From NCBI RefSeq assembly GCF_035751725.1, contig NZ_CP142104.1, positions 2,108,001 through 2,172,000 on the forward strand: a DNA stretch of 64,000 nt, read 5' to 3'. The position numbers and the translations under genes are program-made. The notes beneath the pieces were generated by a model that was given only the letters and a program-made list of their open reading frames with translations, searched no databases and was not told the origin of the DNA. Within the stretch, counting starts at the first letter, position 1. Each line of letters starts with the position of its first letter. Shown here piece by piece: positions 9,954-20,333 of the stretch. The DNA comes from Pseudomonas frederiksbergensis (lineage in GTDB: Bacteria > Pseudomonadota > Gammaproteobacteria > Pseudomonadales > Pseudomonadaceae).

Positions 9954-10982
9954 ATGCACCGCTATGCTCGGAAAATGCGTCAACTGTTGCGGAGTCTGCT
10001 GCTTTTGTCATTCATTACGACTACTAGCGCCCAGGCGGCAGAAAAAATCGACTTGATCATCGACACCGATCCAGGCGCCGACGATGTGGTTGCGCTGTTG
10101 TTCGCCCTGGCATCTCCCGAGGAGCTGCACATTCGCGCCTTGACCACCGTGGCGGGCAACGTGCGGCTGGACAAGACATCGCGCAACGCTCGCCTGGCCC
10201 GTGAGTGGGCGGGGCGCGAAGAGGTGCCGGTCTATGCCGGTGCGCCGAAACCGTTGATGCGCACGCCCATCTACGCGGAAAACATCCATGGCAAGGAGGG
10301 TTTGTCGGGTGTCACCGTGCATGAGCCGAAGAAAGGCTTGGCCGAAGGCAATGCCGTCAATTACCTGATCGAGACGCTCAAGGCAGCCAAGCCCCACAGC
10401 ATCACCATTGCCATGCTCGGTCCACAGACCAACCTGGCGTTGGCGCTGGTCCAAGAGCCTGGGATCGTCCAGGGCATCAAGGAAGTGGTGATCATGGGTG
10501 GCGCGCACTTCAACGGCGGCAATATCACGCCGGTGGCCGAATTCAATCTGTATGCCGATCCCCAGGCGGCGGAGATCGTCGCCAAAAGCGGTGTGAAGCT
10601 GACCTATCTGCCGTTGGACGTGACCCACAAGATCCTCACCAGCGAGGCGCGCCTGAAGCAGATCGCAGCACTGAACAATAATGCGAGCAAGTTGGTCGGC
10701 GACATTCTCAACGAATACGTCAAGGGCGACATGGAGCATTACGGCATGACAGGCGGGCCGGTGCATGACGCGACCGTGATCGCCTACCTGCTCAAGCCGC
10801 AGTTGTTTAGCGGGCGTTCGGTCAACCTGGTGGTGGACAGTCGTGAAGGCCCGACTTTCGGGCAGACCGTCGTCGATTGGTACGACGGCCTGAAAGCGCC
10901 AAAGAATGCGTTCTGGGTGAAGGATGGCGATGCCCAGGGGTTCTTCGATCTGCTGACCGAGCGATTGGCGCGTCTCAAGTAA
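9954..10982 (+). CDS. Exported nucleoside hydrolase
   Basis: A 342-residue inosine-uridine-preferring nucleoside hydrolase (IunH family), cleaving ribonucleosides to base and ribose. It has the Ca-binding motif IIDTDPGADDVVALL, and MGGAHFNGGN and the HDATVIAYL segment near the C-terminus. The first 30 residues (RKMRQLLRSLLLLSFITTTSAQAA) form a Sec signal peptide, so the enzyme should act in the periplasm, unlike the cytosolic E. coli Rih enzymes. The ATG at 9954 is preceded by AAGGAG. It is the last gene of the rbs operon, 29 bases after rbsD, which suggests it supplies ribose to the transporter. Confidence 0.92.
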   Translation: MHRYARKMRQLLRSLLLLSFITTTSAQAAEKIDLIIDTDPGADDVVALLFALASPEELHIRALTTVAGNVRLDKTSRNARLAREWAGREEVPVYAGAPKPLMRTPIYAENIHGKEGLSGVTVHEPKKGLAEGNAVNYLIETLKAAKPHSITIAMLGPQTNLALALVQEPGIVQGIKEVVIMGGAHFNGGNITPVAEFNLYADPQAAEIVAKSGVKLTYLPLDVTHKILTSEARLKQIAALNNNASKLVGDILNEYVKGDMEHYGMTGGPVHDATVIAYLLKPQLFSGRSVNLVVDSREGPTFGQTVVDWYDGLKAPKNAFWVKDGDAQGFFDLLTERLARLK

Positions 10983-11024
10983 CCCATCTGGTGCCGGCCC
11001 CGCAGGTTTAGGCCTGTGGGAGCC

Positions 11025-11222
11025 TTATTCAGTCGTCTCGATCATGCTCGGGTAGCGTTCGAACGCCTGCTTGACGAAGTTCTGCGCGGCTTGCGTTCCC
11101 AGTTCCTTGACCAGTAGCTCAATGCTGATGATCGCCAGTTCTTCCGGGCTGCCTGGGCTGTATGAGCTGTGACCCTGCGCCCATTTTGCGTTGATGGTGG
11201 CTTCGATGCTGACGATGCTCAT
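11025..11222 (-). CDS. Hypothetical small protein
   Basis: A 65-residue protein, no family recognised, probably a conserved Pseudomonas hypothetical. It has an amphipathic helical middle (PEELAIISIELLVKELGTQAAQNFVKQAFERYP) and no signal peptide. Convergent with the nucleoside hydrolase gene and divergent from the next small gene. Confidence 0.6.
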   Translation of the reverse strand: MSIVSIEATINAKWAQGHSSYSPGSPEELAIISIELLVKELGTQAAQNFVKQAFERYPSMIETTE

Positions 11223-11352
11223 GGCGGGGCTCGCAGGTTGGGAGGTCTGTAGGCTGAGTTAACCATTTTTGAAGTGCGTTTGGCAGTGCGACTTAGGCAT
11301 CAGGCGAGCCCTGTGCGACACTCGGTTTTTTATTTTTCGCGGGAGCCCCAGC

Positions 11353-11658
11353 GTGCAGATCGACTTGAAGGATCCTGAGAAATTCACCCTGGAGGCGGTG
11401 CGTGATCTGCTGGCTTGCGCCAGTGATGACGAGCATACCCAGTTGCGTGTGACCAAGGACGGTATCGCCTATATTTCTTCAGGTGTCGTAGGGGGCGCCG
11501 ACATCCAGGGTTTGCTGTTCCGGCTTGAAACGTGGGCGAAGGGCTCGGGGTACGTCGGAAAAATCGCGGCAAGCGATGAGGTCTGGGTCATGCAGATCTA
11601 CAACGCATTGAAAGAGAACTGGCCGAACCCGCCTTTCGATTACATCGACATTTACTAA
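11353..11658 (+). CDS. Hypothetical protein
   Basis: A 101-residue cytoplasmic protein of unknown function, starting VQIDLKDPEKFTLEAV. The GTG at 11353 is chosen because GGGAG lies seven bases upstream and upstream residues are unlike the rest in composition. The acidic C-terminus ends PPFDYIDIY. Divergently oriented to the small gene at 11025-11222. Confidence 0.65.
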   Translation: MQIDLKDPEKFTLEAVRDLLACASDDEHTQLRVTKDGIAYISSGVVGGADIQGLLFRLETWAKGSGYVGKIAASDEVWVMQIYNALKENWPNPPFDYIDIY

Positions 11659-11821
11659 GTGCCATTCATATTCAGTCACGATTCAGCAGTGAACAGTGGG
11701 CAGGGCTCAGGCAAACTGCCGTTTTTTCCGAGTGAGGGCACGATGATGGCCTTGGTGTTGAAACCAAGTTTCGTTTGGGTTGTCGCACGCTCTCTGGTAA
11801 TTCATTGAAAAAGGAGGCTTC

Positions 11822-12136
11822 ATGCCTTGGAAGCTCGCGTCATTGAGTACTTTGCTGGCCGCTGCGCTCTTGAGCGGTTGCAGCAGCACGTCCGAATCGA
11901 CCCCTGATCCTGTGGCGGCCGACACCGGGCACAGCCGCTGCGAGGCGAAGGCTGCCGAGTTCGCGATTGGAAAGCAGGCCTCGCCCCAGTTGCTGGAACA
12001 GGCACGAACCCGTTCCGGTGCGCAAAACGCCCGTATCCTCAAGCCCAACGACATGGTGACGCTTGAGTACCGTTCCGATCGCCTGAATCTCAACACCGAT
12101 GCGAACCTGGTGGTCAACCGGGTGAATTGCGGCTAA
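11822..12136 (+). CDS. I78-family peptidase inhibitor-like lipoprotein
   Basis: A 104-residue lipoprotein with lipobox LLSGC at about residue 20. The mature domain has the I78 inhibitor pattern CEAKAAEFAIGKQAS...ARTRSGAQNARILKPNDMVTLEY...LNLNTDANLVVNRVNCG, with Cys residues at both ends able to form a disulfide. Family members are elastase-like protease inhibitors, so a periplasmic protease-protection role is inferred. GGAGG precedes the ATG and a terminator follows the stop. Confidence 0.85.
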   Translation: MPWKLASLSTLLAAALLSGCSSTSESTPDPVAADTGHSRCEAKAAEFAIGKQASPQLLEQARTRSGAQNARILKPNDMVTLEYRSDRLNLNTDANLVVNRVNCG

Positions 12137-12155
12137 GGGCTTTTTAGCTGGCCAT

Positions 12156-12187
12156 AAAAAACCCCGTCACATGGACGGGGTTTTTTT
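12156..12187. terminator. Bidirectional intrinsic terminator
   Basis: Stem CCCCGTC (12062+100 to 12168) / GACGGGG (12174-12180) with loop ACATG, flanked by an A tract on the left and a T tract on the right. It serves the lipoprotein gene (plus) and the cold-shock gene (minus), which converge here. Confidence 0.92.
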
Positions 12188-12201
12188 AGCGCGCCGGGAA
12201 A

Positions 12202-12414
12202 TTACTCTGGGCGAACTTGTGCAGCTTGCATACCCTTTTGGCCTTTCTCAGCCACGAAGGAAACGGTCTGGCCTTCTTTCAGGCTTTTGAAACCGTCGCT
12301 TTCGATAGCTTTGAAGTGTACGAACAGGTCGTCACCGCCACCTTGAGGAGTGATGAAGCCGAAGCCTTTTTCATCGTTGAACCATTTAACGGTGCCGGTT
12401 TGGCGATTAGACAT
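12202..12414 (-). CDS. Cold-shock protein, CspA family
   Basis: A 70-residue single cold-shock domain protein with both RNA-binding motifs, KGFGFITP and DLFVHF. It starts [19 protein letters not shown]. Such proteins act as RNA chaperones. The ATG at 12414 is used, giving the normal family length; the in-frame extension to 12474 is unlike the family. The region upstream to about 12600 is a long untranslated stretch, usual for csp genes, and contains a strong hairpin. Confidence 0.95.
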   Translation of the reverse strand: MSNRQTGTVKWFNDEKGFGFITPQGGGDDLFVHFKAIESDGFKSLKEGQTVSFVAEKGQKGMQAAQVRPE

Positions 12415-12563
12415 GGTGTATCTCCAAGAAACATATATTTTCAGTGTACTGTGCTGCTCAGGCCAACTGGGCACACCCGGGTATCATAGTCGAAATGTTC
12501 GATTTGGGAGCCCCCCGGACGAGCTGTTTGCCAATCAGTCGTGTTTTCTTTACCGTCGGATCG

Positions 12564-12596
12564 GGCTGAAAGCCCCGGTTTAAAAGGCTTTCAGCC
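12564..12596. other. Strong hairpin upstream of the cold-shock gene
   Basis: An 11-bp perfect stem, GGCTGAAAGCC / GGCTTTCAGCC with an 11-base loop, 150-180 bases upstream of the cold-shock gene start. No T tract on either strand. It could be part of a cold-responsive leader, an upstream terminator remnant or a small RNA. The rest of 12415-12703 is AT-richer than its surroundings and shows no gene. Confidence 0.4.
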
Positions 12597-12703
12597 GAAC
12601 GTAAAGACATTAAAAAAAGCTGAAAAACCTGCGTAAATCGTAGGAAAAAGCGCTTATTCAAGCCTTTTTATCCCTGTCAGGCGCCTTCCCAGCGCCCAAT
12701 TCC

Positions 12704-13006
12704 TTATTTTTTCGCCGGCGAATTAGCCTTGCATTTAGCGATCTGGCCGAGTGCTTTCTGTTGCAGTTCCGGGGTGGCCTTGTTGTCCATCAACGCCTGG
12801 ATATCCCTGGCTGGGTAGGATTTGATCGCGTCGGCGCCGCAGGCACAGTGGGATTTGGCGGCTGCCGCGCCGATCTGTGGCGTTGCCGTCTGGGTGCACT
12901 GGGCCATGTATTTTTCGCGCTCGCCTTTTGGCCATTCGGCATGGGCGGTCAATGGCAACAGCAGGGCGAGTGGGCCGACTACTGCGAAAAACGTGTTCAG
13001 ACGCAT
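12704..13006 (-). CDS. Small exported Cys-containing protein
   Basis: A 100-residue protein with a Sec signal peptide (MRLNTFFAVVGPLALLLPLTAHAEW) and a mature part of about 75 residues with four Cys (AQCTQT, SHCACGAD, AKCKAN). The helix-rich pattern and paired Cys suggest a small disulfide-bonded periplasmic protein. No function recognised. Single gene, with GGAGCATCC before its ATG. Confidence 0.7.
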   Translation of the reverse strand: MRLNTFFAVVGPLALLLPLTAHAEWPKGEREKYMAQCTQTATPQIGAAAAKSHCACGADAIKSYPARDIQALMDNKATPELQQKALGQIAKCKANSPAKK

Positions 13007-13135
13007 GCTGGGATGCTCCTTTCGGGTCGATGTCTTGTTATCTGAGGGGTTGCAGGCGCTTCAGTTCAGCACTTTGGCATAAAAGCCGGGGTTTTACGCT
13101 CGCTTGAATGCAAGCGCGGCGATGACCGTTCATCT

Positions 13136-13380
13136 GTGCTAGGATGCCGGGCTCGGGTATTTTTCAGGCTCCGGATGACGACAGGTCCCGGTGGCGGTAA
13201 ATGTTCGATTAACCCTGATTTGAATCCCAGTCACTCTGGTTCGGTTTTCCCGGTTGGCCGCAAGGCTCCTGCCGCTGTAAGGCAGGCGTTCGTCATTGAA
13301 TGGCCTGGACTGGATCTTGTACTGGCTCATCCCAACCCACGTGACCTTTGGTAGGGGTCACCACTAGGAGAGGAGGCGCC
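13136..13380 (+). promoter_or_regulatory. Structured leader region of thrS operon
   Basis: No protein gene is evident between 13007 and 13380. The stretch contains two perfect short hairpins: CCTGCC/GGCAGG (13268-13273 with 13281-13286) and GTGACC/GGTCAC (13341-13346 with 13356-13361), the second ending 11 bases before the GGAGAGGAGG ribosome site of thrS. In E. coli thrS translation is repressed by its own product binding tRNA-like leader hairpins; an analogous role here is an inference from position. Confidence 0.4.
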
Positions 13381-15303
13381 ATGCCAACTATTACTCTTCC
13401 CGACGGCAGTCAACGTTCATTCGACCACCCGGTTTCCGTAGCCGAGGTCGCCGCATCCATTGGCGCGGGCCTGGCCAAGGCCACCCTGGCCGGCAAGGTA
13501 AACGGCAAACTGGTCGATGCCAGTGATGTCATCGACAGCGATGCCACGCTGCAAATCATCACGCCAAAGGATGAAGAGGGGCTGGAGATCATTCGCCACT
13601 CTTGCGCACATCTGGTCGGCCATGCGGTCAAGCAGCTGTACCCGAGCGCGAAGATGGTCATCGGGCCGGTCATCGACGAAGGCTTCTATTACGACATTGC
13701 CTTCGAGCGTCCTTTTACCCCGGACGACATGGCAGCGATCGAACAGCGCATGCAGCAGCTGATCGAAAAAGATTACGACGTCATCAAGAAAGTCACTCCG
13801 CGCGCCGAAGTCATCGAAGTATTCAAGGCCCGTGGCGAGGATTACAAGCTGCGTCTGGTTGAAGACATGCCGGACGAGCAGGCCATGGGCCTGTACTACC
13901 ACGAAGAATACGTCGACATGTGCCGTGGCCCCCACGTGCCGAACACACGTTTCCTCAAATCCTTCAAGCTGACCAAGCTGTCCGGCGCCTACTGGCGTGG
14001 CGATGCGAAGAACGAGCAATTGCAGCGCGTCTACGGCACCGCCTGGGCGGATAAGAAGCAACTTGCCGCCTACATCCAGCGTATCGAAGAAGCCGAGAAA
14101 CGCGATCACCGCAAGATCGGCAAGCGCCTGGGCCTTTTCCATACCCAGGAAGAATCTCCGGGCATGGTGTTCTGGCACCCGAACGGCTGGACGATGTATC
14201 AGGTGCTCGAGCAGTACATGCGCCAGGTCCAGCGTGAAAACGGCTATCTGGAAATCAAGACGCCGCAAGTGGTCGACCGTAGCCTGTGGGAGAAATCCGG
14301 GCACTGGGCCAACTACGCCGACAACATGTTCACCACCCAGTCGGAAAACCGCGACTACGCCATCAAGCCAATGAACTGCCCTTGCCATGTGCAAGTGTTC
14401 AATCAAGGCCTGAAGAGCTACCGTGAGTTGCCGATGCGCCTGGCCGAGTTCGGTGCCTGCCACCGTAACGAGCCATCGGGCGCGCTGCACGGCATCATGC
14501 GCGTGCGGGCATTTACCCAGGATGACGCGCACATCTTCTGCACCGAAGAGCAGATGCAGGCCGAATCCGCTGCGTTCATCAAGCTGACCATGGACGTCTA
14601 TCGCGACTTCGGCTTCACCGAAGTCGAAATGAAGCTGTCCACTCGTCCGGAAAAGCGCGTCGGTTCCGACGAGCTGTGGGATCGCGCCGAGGCCGCCCTG
14701 GCCGCCGCCCTTGATAGCGCAGGCCTTGCATACGATCTGCAGCCGGGCGAGGGCGCTTTCTACGGTCCGAAAATTGAATTCTCGCTGAAAGATTGCCTCG
14801 GTCGCGTCTGGCAATGTGGTACCTTGCAGCTCGATTTCAACCTGCCGATCCGTCTGGGCGCTGAATATGTGTCCGAAGACAACAGCCGCAAGCACCCGGT
14901 CATGCTTCACCGCGCGATCCTCGGTTCCTTCGAGCGTTTCGTCGGGATCTTGATCGAACATTACGAGGGCGCGTTCCCCGCGTGGCTGGCGCCGACCCAG
15001 GCAGTGATCATGAATATCACTGATAAACAGGCAGATTTTGCCGCCGAGGTCGAAAAAACTCTCAATCAAAGCGGATTTCGTGCCAAGTCCGACTTGAGAA
15101 ATGAAAAGATCGGCTTTAAAATCCGCGAGCATACTTTGCTCAAGGTTCCCTTTCTCTTGGTTATCGGAGATCGGGAGGTCGAGATGCAGACTGTCGCTGT
15201 GCGTACTCGTGAAGGTGCTGACCTGGGCTCGATGCCCGTCGCCGAATTCGCTGAGTTTCTCGCGCAAGCGGTTTCCCGGCGTGGTCGCCCAGATTCGGAG
15301 TAA
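13381..15303 (+). CDS. thrS: Threonyl-tRNA synthetase
   Basis: A 640-residue class II synthetase that charges tRNA-Thr and edits mischarged Ser. Domains in order: TGS (1-60), editing/SAD domain with [16 protein letters not shown] and the CRGPHVPNT segment, catalytic core (about 240-530) with NCPCHVQVF zinc ligands, and C-terminal anticodon-binding domain. The ATG at 13381 follows GGAGAGGAGG and gives the usual length. The stop codon TAA shares its last base with the first possible AUU start of infC. Confidence 0.97.
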   Translation: MPTITLPDGSQRSFDHPVSVAEVAASIGAGLAKATLAGKVNGKLVDASDVIDSDATLQIITPKDEEGLEIIRHSCAHLVGHAVKQLYPSAKMVIGPVIDEGFYYDIAFERPFTPDDMAAIEQRMQQLIEKDYDVIKKVTPRAEVIEVFKARGEDYKLRLVEDMPDEQAMGLYYHEEYVDMCRGPHVPNTRFLKSFKLTKLSGAYWRGDAKNEQLQRVYGTAWADKKQLAAYIQRIEEAEKRDHRKIGKRLGLFHTQEESPGMVFWHPNGWTMYQVLEQYMRQVQRENGYLEIKTPQVVDRSLWEKSGHWANYADNMFTTQSENRDYAIKPMNCPCHVQVFNQGLKSYRELPMRLAEFGACHRNEPSGALHGIMRVRAFTQDDAHIFCTEEQMQAESAAFIKLTMDVYRDFGFTEVEMKLSTRPEKRVGSDELWDRAEAALAAALDSAGLAYDLQPGEGAFYGPKIEFSLKDCLGRVWQCGTLQLDFNLPIRLGAEYVSEDNSRKHPVMLHRAILGSFERFVGILIEHYEGAFPAWLAPTQAVIMNITDKQADFAAEVEKTLNQSGFRAKSDLRNEKIGFKIREHTLLKVPFLLVIGDREVEMQTVAVRTREGADLGSMPVAEFAEFLAQAVSRRGRPDSE

Positions 15304-15854
15304 TTATTATTAAGCGTGAAATGAGACAAGATAAACGAGCTGCACCGAAAGCCCCGATCAACGAGAATATCTCGGCACGCGAGGTTCGGTTAATTGGCGC
15401 TGATGGCGAGCAGATTGGCATCGTCTCGATTGATGAAGCGCTTCGTATTGCTGAAGAAGCAAAGCTTGATCTGGTGGAAATCTCCGCCGACGCAGTCCCA
15501 CCCGTTTGCCGGGTGATGGACTACGGCAAGTCGATCTTCGAGAAAAAGAAGCAGATTGCCGCGGCGAAGAAAAACCAGAAGCAGATTCAGGTAAAAGAAA
15601 TCAAGTTTCGTCCAGGGACGGAGGAAGGGGATTACCAGGTAAAACTGCGCAACCTGGTACGTTTCCTGAGTGACGGGGACAGGGCCAAGGTATCCTTGCG
15701 ATTCCGCGGCCGTGAGATGGCCCACCAGGAGCTGGGGATGGAACTCCTCAAGCGGGTTGAACAAGACCTGCTCGAGTACGGTTCGGTCGAACAGCATCCT
15801 AAGATGGAAGGACGCCAGCTGATAATGGTCATCGCCCCGAAAAAGAAGAAGTAA
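15303..15854 (+). CDS. infC: Translation initiation factor IF-3
   Basis: A 183-residue initiation factor that prevents 70S association and proofreads the start codon. N-domain [24 protein letters not shown], linker rich in Lys, C-domain [27 protein letters not shown]...[13 protein letters not shown]. There is no normal start at the expected place: three AUU codons in a row (15303, 15306, 15309) precede AAG CGT GAA ATG. AUU initiation is the known autoregulatory device of infC. GGAG at 15297-15300 fits 15306 or 15309 best by spacing, while 15303 gives the usual 183-residue product; the ATG at 15321 would give a 177-residue product. Confidence 0.93.
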   Translation: MIIKREMRQDKRAAPKAPINENISAREVRLIGADGEQIGIVSIDEALRIAEEAKLDLVEISADAVPPVCRVMDYGKSIFEKKKQIAAAKKNQKQIQVKEIKFRPGTEEGDYQVKLRNLVRFLSDGDRAKVSLRFRGREMAHQELGMELLKRVEQDLLEYGSVEQHPKMEGRQLIMVIAPKKKK

Positions 15855-15914
15855 TCACCAGGGCACGGCAGGCCTTGCGATTATGTTTATCAACTGAATG
15901 CGGAGTATCCGAAC

Positions 15915-16109
15915 ATGCCAAAGATGAAAACCAAAAGTGGTGCTGCTAAGCGGTTTCTGAAAACTGCTAACGGCATCAAGCACAAGCACGCTTTCAAGAG
16001 CCACATCCTGACCAAAATGTCGACCAAGCGTAAGCGTCAACTGCGCGGTAGCAGCTTGCTGCATCCGTCTGACGTGGCAAAAGTCGAGCGCATGCTGCGC
16101 CTTCGTTAA
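15915..16109 (+). CDS. rpmI: 50S ribosomal protein L35
   Basis: A 64-residue basic ribosomal protein, [20 protein letters not shown] at the start and [22 protein letters not shown] at the end. Sits between infC and rplT as in most gammaproteobacteria, where L20 represses both genes by binding the leader. Confidence 0.98.
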   Translation: MPKMKTKSGAAKRFLKTANGIKHKHAFKSHILTKMSTKRKRQLRGSSLLHPSDVAKVERMLRLR

Positions 16110-16139
16110 TTTTTGGATCAAGAATAGAGGAAGTAACTC

Positions 16140-16496
16140 ATGGCTCGTGTAAAGCGTGGCGTCATTGCCCGTAAGCGTCACAAGAAAATTATGAAACTTG
16201 CCAAAGGCTACTACGGTGCGCGTTCCCGCGTATTCCGTGTTGCCAAGCAAGCCGTAATCAAGGCAGGCCAATACGCCTACCGTGACCGTCGTCAGAAAAA
16301 ACGTCAGTTCCGCGCTCTGTGGATCGCTCGTATCAACGCTGGTGCTCGTACCTACGGTCTGTCCTACAGCCGTTTCATCGCCGGCCTGAAAAAAGCGTCC
16401 ATCGAGATCGACCGTAAGGTTCTGGCTGATCTGGCAGTGAACGAAAAAGCGGCGTTTGCTGCGATTGTCGAGAAAGCTAAAGCCACCTTGGCTTAA
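16140..16496 (+). CDS. rplT: 50S ribosomal protein L20
   Basis: A 118-residue ribosomal protein that binds 23S rRNA early in 50S assembly and, in E. coli, represses its own operon. Starts [29 protein letters not shown] and contains [21 protein letters not shown]. Thirty bases after rpmI; followed by a small hairpin (CCCCGG/CCGGGG, 16501-16518) and a strong terminator. Confidence 0.98.
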   Translation: MARVKRGVIARKRHKKIMKLAKGYYGARSRVFRVAKQAVIKAGQYAYRDRRQKKRQFRALWIARINAGARTYGLSYSRFIAGLKKASIEIDRKVLADLAVNEKAAFAAIVEKAKATLA

Positions 16497-16551
16497 GTAC
16501 CCCCGGCAGTCACCGGGGCTCACCTCTGTGGGCCCGGGTGTCAAACGTCAT

Positions 16552-17622
<1,071 letters not shown>

Positions 17623-17648
17623 TCGTAACGAATCTTTAGGAGAGCAGG

Positions 17649-20027
17649 ATGAAATTCAGTGAACAATGGCTGCGCGGCTGGGTTAGCCCGCAGGTAAGCC
17701 AGGACGAGCTGGTTGCTCGCCTGTCGATGGCCGGCCTCGAGGTCGATAGTGTGACGCCGGCCGCCGGTGCATTCAGCGGCGTAGTGGTGGGGGAAGTGCT
17801 GAGCACCGAGCAGCACCCTGACGCCGACAAACTGCGGGTTTGCCAGGTCAGCAACGGCGCGGAAACTTTCCAGGTCGTGTGCGGTGCGCCAAACGTGCGC
17901 CCGGGCCTGAAGATCCCGTTCGCCATGATCGGCGCCGAACTGCCGGGTGATTTCAAGATCAAGAAAGCCAAGCTGCGCGGCGTCGAATCCAACGGCATGT
18001 TGTGTTCCCAGGCCGAGCTGCAGATTGGCGAAGGCAATGATGGCCTGATGGAGCTGCCAGCGGATGCGCCGGTTGGCAAGGACATCCGTGAATACCTGGG
18101 GCTGGACGATGCGAGCATCGAAGTCGACCTGACGCCAAATCGCGGCGACTGCCTGTCGGTGGCTGGCCTGGCCCGTGAAGTCGGTGCGTTGTACGCCGCC
18201 CCGGTCACTCGCCCGATCGTCGCGAACGTTTCGGCCGTGCACGACGAAGTCCGTCCGGTGGAAGTCCTGGCACCGACCGCATGCCCGCGTTATCTGGGTC
18301 GCGTGATTCGTAACGTCGACCTGTCCAGGCCGACGCCGCTGTGGATGGTCGAGCGCCTGCGACGCTCCGAGGTGCGGAGCATCGACGCGGCCGTCGACAT
18401 TACCAACTATGTAATGCTTGAGCTGGGTCAGCCGCTGCACGCATTCGATCTCGCCGAAATCAACGGCGGCATCCGTGTGCGCATGGCCGAGGAAGGCGAA
18501 AAGCTGGTATTGCTCGATGGCCAGGAAGTGGCCCTGCGCAGCGATACACTGGTGATCGCCGACCATACCCGCGCCTTGGCGATTGCCGGCGTGATGGGCG
18601 GTGAGCACAGTGGTGTCTGCGCCACGACCCGTGATGTATTCCTTGAAAGCGCATTCTTCGACCAGATCGCCGTCGCCGGCAAGGCTCGCTCCTATGGCCT
18701 GCACACCGACGCCTCGCACCGCTATGAGCGTGGCGTGGACTGGCAACTGGCCCGTGAAGCCATGGAGCGCGCCACTGGCCTGCTGCTGGAAATCACCGGT
18801 GGCGAAGCCGGCCCGATCATCGAGACCGTCAGCGAGCAGCACCTGCCGAAGATCGCACCGGTTACCCTGCGCGCCCAGCGCATCACCCAGATGCTCGGCA
18901 TGGAAATGGACCCGGCCGAAGTCGAGCGCCTGCTCGGCGCCTTGGGGCTGACCATCCGTGCCGATGGGGAAGGGCAATGGCAAGTCGAAGTACCAAGCCA
19001 TCGCTTCGATATCAGCCTGGAAGTCGACCTGATCGAAGAGCTGGCCCGCCTGTACGGTTACAACCGCCTGCCGGTTCGCTACCCGCAAGCGCGCCTGGCC
19101 CCACAGGCCAAGGCCGAAGCTCGCAGCGACCTGCCAGAGTTGCGTCGCCTGCTCGTGGCTCGTGGGTATCAGGAGGCGATCACCTACAGTTTCATCGATC
19201 CGCGTCAGTTTGAACTGTTCAACCCAGGCGTCCAGCCGCTGCTGCTGGCCAACCCGATCTCCAATGACATGGCGGCCATGCGCTCGTCGCTGTGGCCGGG
19301 CCTGGTCAAGTCGCTTCAGCACAACCTGAACCGCCAACAGGATCGGGTGCGCTTGTTCGAAAGCGGCCTGCGCTTCGTGGGGCAGTTGGATGGCTTGAAG
19401 CAGGAACCGATGCTGGCCGGTGTCGTATGTGGCAGCCGCCTGCCGGAAGGTTGGGCACAAGGCCGTGATGGCGTGGACTTCTTCGACGTCAAGGCTGATG
19501 TGGAAGCGGTGCTGGGCTTTGCCGGTGCGCTCGACGCGTTCACTTTCGTTCCAGGCAAGCATCCGGCGCTGCACCCAGGCCAGACCGCGCGCATCGAGCG
19601 AGACGGCCGCGAAGTCGGTTACGTCGGCGCGATCCACCCTGAACTGTCCAAAACCCTGGGTCTCGACCGTCCAGTCTTCGTTTTCGAGCTGGTCCTGGCC
19701 GAAGTCGCCCAGGGAAAAATGCCGAAATTCCAAGAGTTATCGCGCTTTCCTGAAGTGCGTCGCGACCTCGCCCTGGTGGCCGATGTTGGCGTTGCATCCA
19801 GTGCCGTACTGGCAGTAATTCGTGAAAATGCAGGCGAGTGGCTGACGGACCTCAGGCTATTTGACGTGTATCAGGGTAAAGGCATTGATCCGCATAGAAA
19901 AAGCCTTGCAGTCGGCTTGACCTGGCAGCATCCATCGCGCACTCTTAATGACGATGAGGTGAATACCGCAACGCAGAACATCCTCACCTCGCTCGAACAC
20001 AGGTTGAACGCCACGTTAAGGAAGTGA
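17649..20027 (+). CDS. pheT: Phenylalanyl-tRNA synthetase beta subunit
   Basis: A 792-residue subunit for tRNA binding and editing. Order: N-terminal tRNA-binding/OB domain (about 40-150), B3/B4 editing domain (LTPNRGDCLSVAGLAREV onward), B5 domain, core-like domain and a C-terminal anticodon-binding FDX-ACB domain (RFPEVRRDLALV to the end). Normal length. Four bases separate its stop from ihfA. Confidence 0.97.
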   Translation: MKFSEQWLRGWVSPQVSQDELVARLSMAGLEVDSVTPAAGAFSGVVVGEVLSTEQHPDADKLRVCQVSNGAETFQVVCGAPNVRPGLKIPFAMIGAELPGDFKIKKAKLRGVESNGMLCSQAELQIGEGNDGLMELPADAPVGKDIREYLGLDDASIEVDLTPNRGDCLSVAGLAREVGALYAAPVTRPIVANVSAVHDEVRPVEVLAPTACPRYLGRVIRNVDLSRPTPLWMVERLRRSEVRSIDAAVDITNYVMLELGQPLHAFDLAEINGGIRVRMAEEGEKLVLLDGQEVALRSDTLVIADHTRALAIAGVMGGEHSGVCATTRDVFLESAFFDQIAVAGKARSYGLHTDASHRYERGVDWQLAREAMERATGLLLEITGGEAGPIIETVSEQHLPKIAPVTLRAQRITQMLGMEMDPAEVERLLGALGLTIRADGEGQWQVEVPSHRFDISLEVDLIEELARLYGYNRLPVRYPQARLAPQAKAEARSDLPELRRLLVARGYQEAITYSFIDPRQFELFNPGVQPLLLANPISNDMAAMRSSLWPGLVKSLQHNLNRQQDRVRLFESGLRFVGQLDGLKQEPMLAGVVCGSRLPEGWAQGRDGVDFFDVKADVEAVLGFAGALDAFTFVPGKHPALHPGQTARIERDGREVGYVGAIHPELSKTLGLDRPVFVFELVLAEVAQGKMPKFQELSRFPEVRRDLALVADVGVASSAVLAVIRENAGEWLTDLRLFDVYQGKGIDPHRKSLAVGLTWQHPSRTLNDDEVNTATQNILTSLEHRLNATLRK

Positions 20028-20030
20028 CGT

Positions 20031-20333
20031 ATGGGGGCTCTGACGAAAGCTGAGATGGCGGAACGTCTGTATGAGGAGTTGGGCCTGAATAAACGGGAGG
20101 CCAAAGAATTGGTCGAACTGTTTTTCGAAGAAATCAGGCACGCTCTCGAAGACAACGAGCAGGTCAAGTTGTCCGGTTTTGGCAACTTCGACCTTCGGGA
20201 CAAACGCCAGCGGCCTGGCCGCAATCCGAAAACGGGGGAAGAAATCCCGATCACGGCTCGCCGTGTGGTCACCTTTCGTCCAGGGCAGAAGTTGAAGGCC
20301 CGAGTTGAGGCTTATGCTGGAACCAAGTCATAA
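20031..20333 (+). CDS. ihfA: Integration host factor alpha subunit
   Basis: A 100-residue HU/IHF-family protein that bends DNA as a heterodimer with IhfB. Shows [35 protein letters not shown] and the DNA-intercalating arm [27 protein letters not shown] with the Pro. Directly follows pheT, the conserved arrangement. Its 3' end overlaps the start of the next gene by 20 bases. Confidence 0.97.
   Translation: MGALTKAEMAERLYEELGLNKREAKELVELFFEEIRHALEDNEQVKLSGFGNFDLRDKRQRPGRNPKTGEEIPITARRVVTFRPGQKLKARVEAYAGTKS

Noticed and set aside
12458..12661. Minus-strand 67-codon frame upstream of the cold-shock gene
   Set aside because: AT-rich leader region, no codon bias, overlaps the hairpin; more likely untranslated leader and promoter.
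13250..13330. Possible cobalamin riboswitch ahead of thrS (CCGCTGTAAGGC resembles part of the B12 core)
   Set aside because: The order of conserved boxes is wrong, the GCCACTG element is missing and the downstream genes have no link to cobalamin.
13417..15267. Minus-strand open frame of 616 codons
   Set aside because: Antisense shadow of thrS. The same reasoning removes the long frames at 17619-19733, 32393-33988, 36126-37508, 38863-39948, 50583-52448 and 60221-61636.
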